Assembly (NCBI RefSeq): GCF_024499055.1
Contig: NZ_CP071249.1
Location: 1,656,001 to 1,720,000, forward strand
Direction: 5' to 3'
Length of the DNA stretch: 64,000 bases
DNA from: Turicibacter bilis
GTDB taxonomy: Bacteria > Bacillota_I > Bacilli_A > MOL361 > Turicibacteraceae
The notes beneath the pieces were generated by a model, which ran no database searches, was not told the DNA's origin, and was given only the letters and a program-made list of their open reading frames with translations. Within the stretch, counting starts at the first letter, position 1; each line of letters starts with the position of its first letter. The position numbers were made by a program, and so were the translations under genes. Shown piece by piece: positions 60,147-64,000 of the stretch.

Positions 60147-60219
60147 AGCTATCCCCCGTAAAATTACATAAACTAAACTATATTATACTTATAATCAAAT
60201 CTCAAAACAATAGACGGTA

Positions 60220-60249
60220 TTTACTAGTATAAGGAAAGAACGGTATAAT
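60220..60249 (+). promoter_or_regulatory. Promoter of the response regulator gene
   Basis: TTTACT (60220-60225), 18-bp spacer, TATAAT (60244-60249), about 35 bp before the start codon. Confidence 0.6.
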
Positions 60250-60283
60250 AAATAAAAATACTTTTTAAGGAGGATTCATCTCT

Positions 60284-60988
60284 ATGACAAAACCTCGTGT
60301 ACTCGTAGTCGATGATGAACGTGAAATTAGAGAAGCCATCCGTATTTATCTTCGCGGGGAAGATATTGAAACTATTATGGCTACTAACGGTCAAGAAGCT
60401 GTCGATTTAATGAAGCAACAAGACATTCATCTAATTCTAATGGACGTGATGATGCCAGGCATAGATGGAATAGTTGCCACAAGTCTCATCAGAGAATTCT
60501 CAAATGTTCCCATCATCATGCTCACTGCTAAGTCAGAAGACACTGATAAAATCATGGGACTTTCGCTTGGAGCAGATGACTATATTACCAAACCCTTTAA
60601 TCCAATGGAATTAGTTGCACGTGTTAAAAGTCAACTTCGTCGCTATTTACAACTCGGTTCGCAAACTGTTACTTCAAGTACTAATCAAGATATCCTTGAA
60701 GTTAATGGCCTACGTATCAACACTGCAACAAAGCAAGTCTTTGTAGATGGAAAAGAAGTTCGTCTGACACCAACAGAATTCAAAATTCTTAGTCTTCTCA
60801 TGCGTAATAAAGGCCGTGTTTTCTCTATCAGTGATATCTATGAAAATGTCTGGGATGAACCCGGATATAACGCAGAAAATACCGTTGCCGTTCATATCCG
60901 AAAAATTCGTGAAAAAATTGAAATTAACCCCCGTGATCCTAGATATCTTAAAGTTGTTTGGGGAATCGGCTATAAAATTGAAGCTTAG
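60284..60988 (+). CDS. OmpR-family response regulator
   Basis: 234 residues. The receiver domain holds the acidic pair in VLVVDDERE, the phosphorylated Asp in LILMDVMMPGIDG (about residue 54) and the Lys in DDYITKPFNP (about 104). The C-terminal winged helix ends RDPRYLKVVWGIGYKIEA. It resembles VanR/PhoP-type regulators. AAGGAGG precedes the ATG. The matching kinase gene lies 550 bp downstream rather than adjacent, with a gene remnant and a terminator between. Confidence 0.95.
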   Translation: MTKPRVLVVDDEREIREAIRIYLRGEDIETIMATNGQEAVDLMKQQDIHLILMDVMMPGIDGIVATSLIREFSNVPIIMLTAKSEDTDKIMGLSLGADDYITKPFNPMELVARVKSQLRRYLQLGSQTVTSSTNQDILEVNGLRINTATKQVFVDGKEVRLTPTEFKILSLLMRNKGRVFSISDIYENVWDEPGYNAENTVAVHIRKIREKIEINPRDPRYLKVVWGIGYKIEA

Positions 60989-61017
60989 ATTTACCCAATT
61001 ATATAATATTCATACTA

Positions 61018-61402
61018 AGGGGATACTTATATTTAATTATTCCGAATTACATCAACTAAATCACCGTTATAATTTAAATCACCAATCTTCAAATGCTACG
61101 ACATCCCACAACTAGCATTACTGATCGAATCAACAAATGACCGTGTCAAAACTGGAATGGTTAAGTTATTACAATCAATACAACATACAATTAGTTATAA
61201 CCAACACCCAACTGAAGCAAAAAATGAACCACAATCTAATTGGACAACAAGGTATCGTGTTGACATCAACTTAGTACTATTAGTGCCGCCACAAACAAAA
61301 GAGTTTGAAAAAAATTATAAAGAGCAATATCATCAATTCAAAAAAGCAATCAAGGAATATGAAAAGTTACATAAAATTGATCGTAAAGAACCATTAATCT
61401 AA
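61018..61402 (+). pseudogene. Disrupted or atypical small gene between regulator and kinase
   Basis: The frame ending at 61402 is open from about 61073, after a TAA, and reads IFKCYDIPQLALLIESTNDR and then VKTGMVKLLQSIQHTISYNQ, ending NYKEQYHQFKKAIKEYEKLH plus a basic tail. The only ATG is internal (61157), with no ribosome binding site. Just upstream another frame (ILIFNYSELHQLNHRYNLN), preceded by AAGGGG, looks like a matching N-terminus. This suggests one gene of about 125 codons broken by a frameshift. The family is unknown. Confidence 0.45.
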
Positions 61403-61412
61403 TCTGATATAG

Positions 61413-61440
61413 ACCATAGCAAATCGTGCTGTGGTTTTTT
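61413..61440 (+). terminator. Terminator separating regulator and kinase genes
   Basis: ACCATAGCA (61413-61421) pairs with TGCTGTGGT (61427-61435) with one G-T wobble, then T6. Confidence 0.75.
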
Positions 61441-61447
61441 CTTAGTA

Positions 61448-61465
61448 TTAAGAATTTCTTAAGAA
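61448..61465 (+). promoter_or_regulatory. Direct repeats, likely response-regulator binding site
   Basis: TTAAGAA at 61448-61454 recurs 11 bp later at 61459-61465, and TTAAGAT at 61482-61488 lies 23 bp further. Repeats one helical turn apart are typical of OmpR-family operators. They lie 50-90 bp before the kinase gene. Confidence 0.5.
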
Positions 61466-61537
61466 ATCAACTATGTAATTTTTAAGATATAGATGTTACT
61501 CTTACAATAGAATCAATAAAATAATGGAGTTGAACTT

Positions 61538-63634
61538 ATGAAAAATAAAGAGGACATGAATCAATCTAGAGTCCCAGAAACTCTAAAAAAAAGCTGGATT
61601 AAATTCTTACTTTCTTGTTTTATCTTCTTACTATCCTTTAATTACATCACTGATCAACTAAGGTTTGGTCAAATATTCCCACTTAATTATTTTCAATCAG
61701 ATCAATATGCTATACAAGTAGTACAATTTCTAGATTCGTTTTACATAACGCAAATCCAATTACAAAAACTTCAAATCCCATTAGAAGAGATTGAGGTGAC
61801 TAAACAAGAGATTCTTGATGCAAAATTTAATAGCTATCAATATGAACAATACCTTTATGATGACAATACTGGCGAACACTATTCGATTAATACCTTAACT
61901 GATGAGCAAATCAGAGATATGATTCAATATGATAAATATCAACAATATCAATCTGAAGTCTCTCACTATAAAAATACATACTATGACCAACAAGATGCTT
62001 TTTATTATGATATAACTGATAGTAATGGAAATCATTATACTAATGTAGTCTTAGAAGAAAAAGATTATCTAAATATTATTGAAATTCCCTATAAAGGAAA
62101 AAATGTTTCGAATTTTAGTATTGTTAATAGTAGTGCTCGTGATAAAGGAATTAGCGGAACACTCTACCTCCCTAAATATCCAATGGGAGAATCAACAATC
62201 CAAGGTGCATTTATTCAAAATATAACAACTAAAGTTATTTGGATTGGAGCAATTCTTGCAGCGATTATCCTTGTCATTCCTATCTATCGTAATTTTAAAA
62301 AAATTAAAAATACACAACTTAATATTCCACCCCAATACAAGTGGATTGAAGATAAATACTTGGACTTACCTATTGAATTCAAAGGTCTAATCTTCCTAGT
62401 AACAGTGTACATATTACAAAATATGAACCTAACTACATACTATCGATACTATGGAAATCTTTTATCTTATGGATTCAAATTAATTCTACAAGTTATTATC
62501 CTATTATCTATTTTATACTTCTTCTTTTTACAACTTAAAGGAATTATCCATCGAATAAAAAATCCAGAGTTATTTAAGCAAGAATGGTATAAAGGATTTT
62601 ACATGAGTAATATTGATGATTGGAGTAAACTACCTATTTATCGTAATACATTTATACGAATCACTGTATATTCATGTATTATTGGGGTATGGGGAATAAT
62701 CTGGGGATTTTGTTTCCATGACTATGGGGCATTCCTAGTTATTACGTTTATTAGTGTAATACTCGCACTCATTCTTTTATCTATCATTAAAAAACGCACT
62801 AAAGCAATTCAGGCAATTGCTGATACTTTATCTAAAATGGCAAATAACGAAATAACATCTGAAATCTATGTTAAAGGAAATGGTCTTATTGCTAATATTG
62901 CTAAAGATGTGAATGCCGTTCGTGAAGGATTTGCAATCTCAAATCAAAAACAATCAAATAGTGAAAGATTGAAAACAGAATTAATTACAAACGTTTCTCA
63001 CGATCTTAGAACACCTCTAACTAGTGTTTTAAACTATGTCGACTTAGCTAAAAGAAGTGACATCACAGAAGAAGAACGACAAGAATACTTACAAATCATT
63101 GATAATAAATCGAAACGATTAAAAGTATTAATCGATGACTTATTTGAAGCTAGCAAAATGGCTAGTGGAGCTGTTGAATTAAATAAAGAACAAGTAGATT
63201 TAGTTGCCTTAATGTATCAAGCACTAGCAGAATATGAAGATCGATTTGAAGATCAAAAATTAATTGTTAGAACAAAAACTTCTAATCAACACATGTATGC
63301 CTATTGTGATGGAAGAAAAATGTACCGTGTATTTGAAAACCTATTTAGTAATGTAATCAAATACACACAACCCGCAACACGAGTATACTTAGAAATGACT
63401 TATGAAGGTTCTGAAATTATCATAACATTAAAAAATATATCGAACTATGAATTAGGATTCGACGTATCTGAACTAGCTGAACGCTTCAAACGAGGAGATA
63501 GTTCTCGCCATACAGAAGGTTCAGGACTCGGACTATCCATTGTAAAATCAATTTTAGAATTACACGGAGCAGCATTTGAATTATCACAAGATGGTGATTT
63601 ATTCAAAGTTATTATCAAAATAAATACACTGTAA
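61538..63634 (+). CDS. Sensor histidine kinase with large membrane input region
   Basis: 698 residues. A first membrane helix (about 24-44), an extracellular region of about 190 residues rich in Tyr and Gln, a second helix (about 235-252), then four more helices (about 280-430) before a HAMP-like segment. The kinase core has the phospho-accepting His in TNVSHDLRTPLTSVLNYV (about 485), N box ENLFSNVIKYT and G box GSGLGLSIVKSILELHG. The six-helix input is larger than in VanS-type kinases. GGAG lies eight bases before the ATG. It probably pairs with the response regulator at 60284. Confidence 0.93.
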   Translation: MKNKEDMNQSRVPETLKKSWIKFLLSCFIFLLSFNYITDQLRFGQIFPLNYFQSDQYAIQVVQFLDSFYITQIQLQKLQIPLEEIEVTKQEILDAKFNSYQYEQYLYDDNTGEHYSINTLTDEQIRDMIQYDKYQQYQSEVSHYKNTYYDQQDAFYYDITDSNGNHYTNVVLEEKDYLNIIEIPYKGKNVSNFSIVNSSARDKGISGTLYLPKYPMGESTIQGAFIQNITTKVIWIGAILAAIILVIPIYRNFKKIKNTQLNIPPQYKWIEDKYLDLPIEFKGLIFLVTVYILQNMNLTTYYRYYGNLLSYGFKLILQVIILLSILYFFFLQLKGIIHRIKNPELFKQEWYKGFYMSNIDDWSKLPIYRNTFIRITVYSCIIGVWGIIWGFCFHDYGAFLVITFISVILALILLSIIKKRTKAIQAIADTLSKMANNEITSEIYVKGNGLIANIAKDVNAVREGFAISNQKQSNSERLKTELITNVSHDLRTPLTSVLNYVDLAKRSDITEEERQEYLQIIDNKSKRLKVLIDDLFEASKMASGAVELNKEQVDLVALMYQALAEYEDRFEDQKLIVRTKTSNQHMYAYCDGRKMYRVFENLFSNVIKYTQPATRVYLEMTYEGSEIIITLKNISNYELGFDVSELAERFKRGDSSRHTEGSGLGLSIVKSILELHGAAFELSQDGDLFKVIIKINTL

Positions 63635-63688
63635 AATAGAGAGTTTCTAACACCCTCAATACCTCTCCATCTATTAATTCAACTTATA

Positions 63689-63718
63689 AAAAAACTCCAA
63701 TCAACTGATTGGAGTTTT
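63689..63718 (+). terminator. Terminator of the kinase gene
   Basis: AAAACTCCAATC pairs with GATTGGAGTTTT around AACT; a T run follows. Confidence 0.8.
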
Positions 63719-63777
63719 ATAATATACAAAAAGATAAGATATAAAATTAGTTTTGTAAAAATAGACTTATAAAGATA

Positions 63778-63800
63778 AAAAAAAGCACTCTAAGAGTGCG
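63778..63800 (-). terminator. Terminator of the rRNA/tRNA operon
   Basis: GCACTC-TTA-GAGTGC on the minus strand followed by eight U, just downstream of the tRNA. Confidence 0.85.
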
Positions 63801-63811
63801 ACTATTCGAAT

Positions 63812-63885
63812 TGGAGCGGGTGAAGAGAATCGAACTCTCACAGTCAGCTTGGAAGGCTGAAGTTCTACCATTAAACTACACCCGC
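63812..63885 (-). tRNA. tRNA-Gly (anticodon TCC)
   Basis: On the minus strand the acceptor GCGGGTG (63885-63879) pairs with CACCCGC (63822-63816), followed by T and an encoded CCA. The anticodon loop CTTCCAA gives TCC, and GAGAGTTCGATTCTC forms the T arm. It lies 10 bp downstream of the 5S gene and is the last gene of the rRNA operon. Confidence 0.97.
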
Positions 63886-63895
63886 ATATAGGTTT

Positions 63896-64000
63896 GGCCC
63901 AGCGACGTCCTACTCTCGCACTTGCGTACTACCCTCGGCGCTAAGGAGCTTAACTTCTGTGTTCGGTATGGGAACAGGTGTGCCCTCCTTGCCATCATCA
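63896..64000 (-). rRNA. rrf: 5S ribosomal RNA, partial (5' end beyond the window)
   Basis: The minus strand contains the conserved 5S sequences CCCATACCGAACACAGAAGT, TTAAGCTCCTTAGCGCCGA and GAGAGTAGGACGTCGC. About ten bases at the 5' end are cut off by the window edge. Orientation puts 23S and 16S beyond the right edge, co-directional with most genes here. Confidence 0.97.

Overview
The window is AT-rich DNA from a low-GC, endospore-forming member of the Firmicutes (Bacillota). The evidence is strong AGGAGG-type ribosome binding sites with frequent GTG and TTG starts, sporulation genes (spoIIE, yabP, yabQ, a SpoVB/YabM-type flippase), Bacillus-like operons (yclNOPQ, folP-folB-folK) and many short U-tailed intrinsic terminators. 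The set looks most like a Turicibacter/Erysipelotrichia-type bacterium, but the genus is a guess. Most genes are on the minus strand, and the order yabM-yabN-yabO-yabP-yabQ-divIC-yabR-spoIIE-tilS-hpt-ftsH-hslO is the origin-proximal block of Bacillus subtilis. I infer that the origin lies beyond the right edge and that replication runs right to left.

Layout. 0-5.5 kb: a Ca/Na exchanger, a manganese exporter behind a yybP-ykoY-type riboswitch, a phosphodiester-glycosidase-family surface protein and an IS1182-family insertion sequence. 5.6-11 kb: folate operon, rubrerythrin, two unknown proteins and galU. 11-14.8 kb: a membrane-anchored repeat protein, two tandem degenerate methyltransferase-like proteins, a DnaA-box cluster and an LRAT-fold protein. 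14.9-19.5 kb: PHP-type tyrosine phosphatase, lipoprotein, class D sortase and a large membrane protein. 19.8-24.5 kb: a structured RNA candidate, a Fur-boxed siderophore ABC transporter and a divergent AraC-type regulator. 24.5-32 kb: phosphodiesterase, hslO, ftsH, hpt and tilS.

32-35.5 kb holds no protein genes. It carries a second structured RNA candidate and a 2.1-kb array of about 29 tandem units of about 74 bp, inside which a 666-bp block is duplicated without visible differences. This is the most unusual part of the window. 35.5-47.5 kb is the sporulation and division block: a short SpoIIE without its membrane domain, YabR, DivIC, YabQ, YabP, RqcP, a YabN lacking MazG and a SpoVB-like flippase. 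It is interrupted by a MATE pump, an ABC permease and solute-binding protein with no ATPase beside them, a third structured RNA candidate and a UbiA prenyltransferase.

47.6-64 kb: FAD oxidoreductase, acetyltransferases, dipeptidase, a MarR-controlled heterodimeric ABC exporter, a YjiH-type membrane protein, a tocopherol-cyclase-family protein, rfbB, a two-component system with a gene remnant between regulator and kinase, then tRNA-Gly and the 3' part of a 5S rRNA gene belonging to an rRNA operon that continues to the right.

All family calls come from motif reading without database searches. RNA structures were paired by eye.
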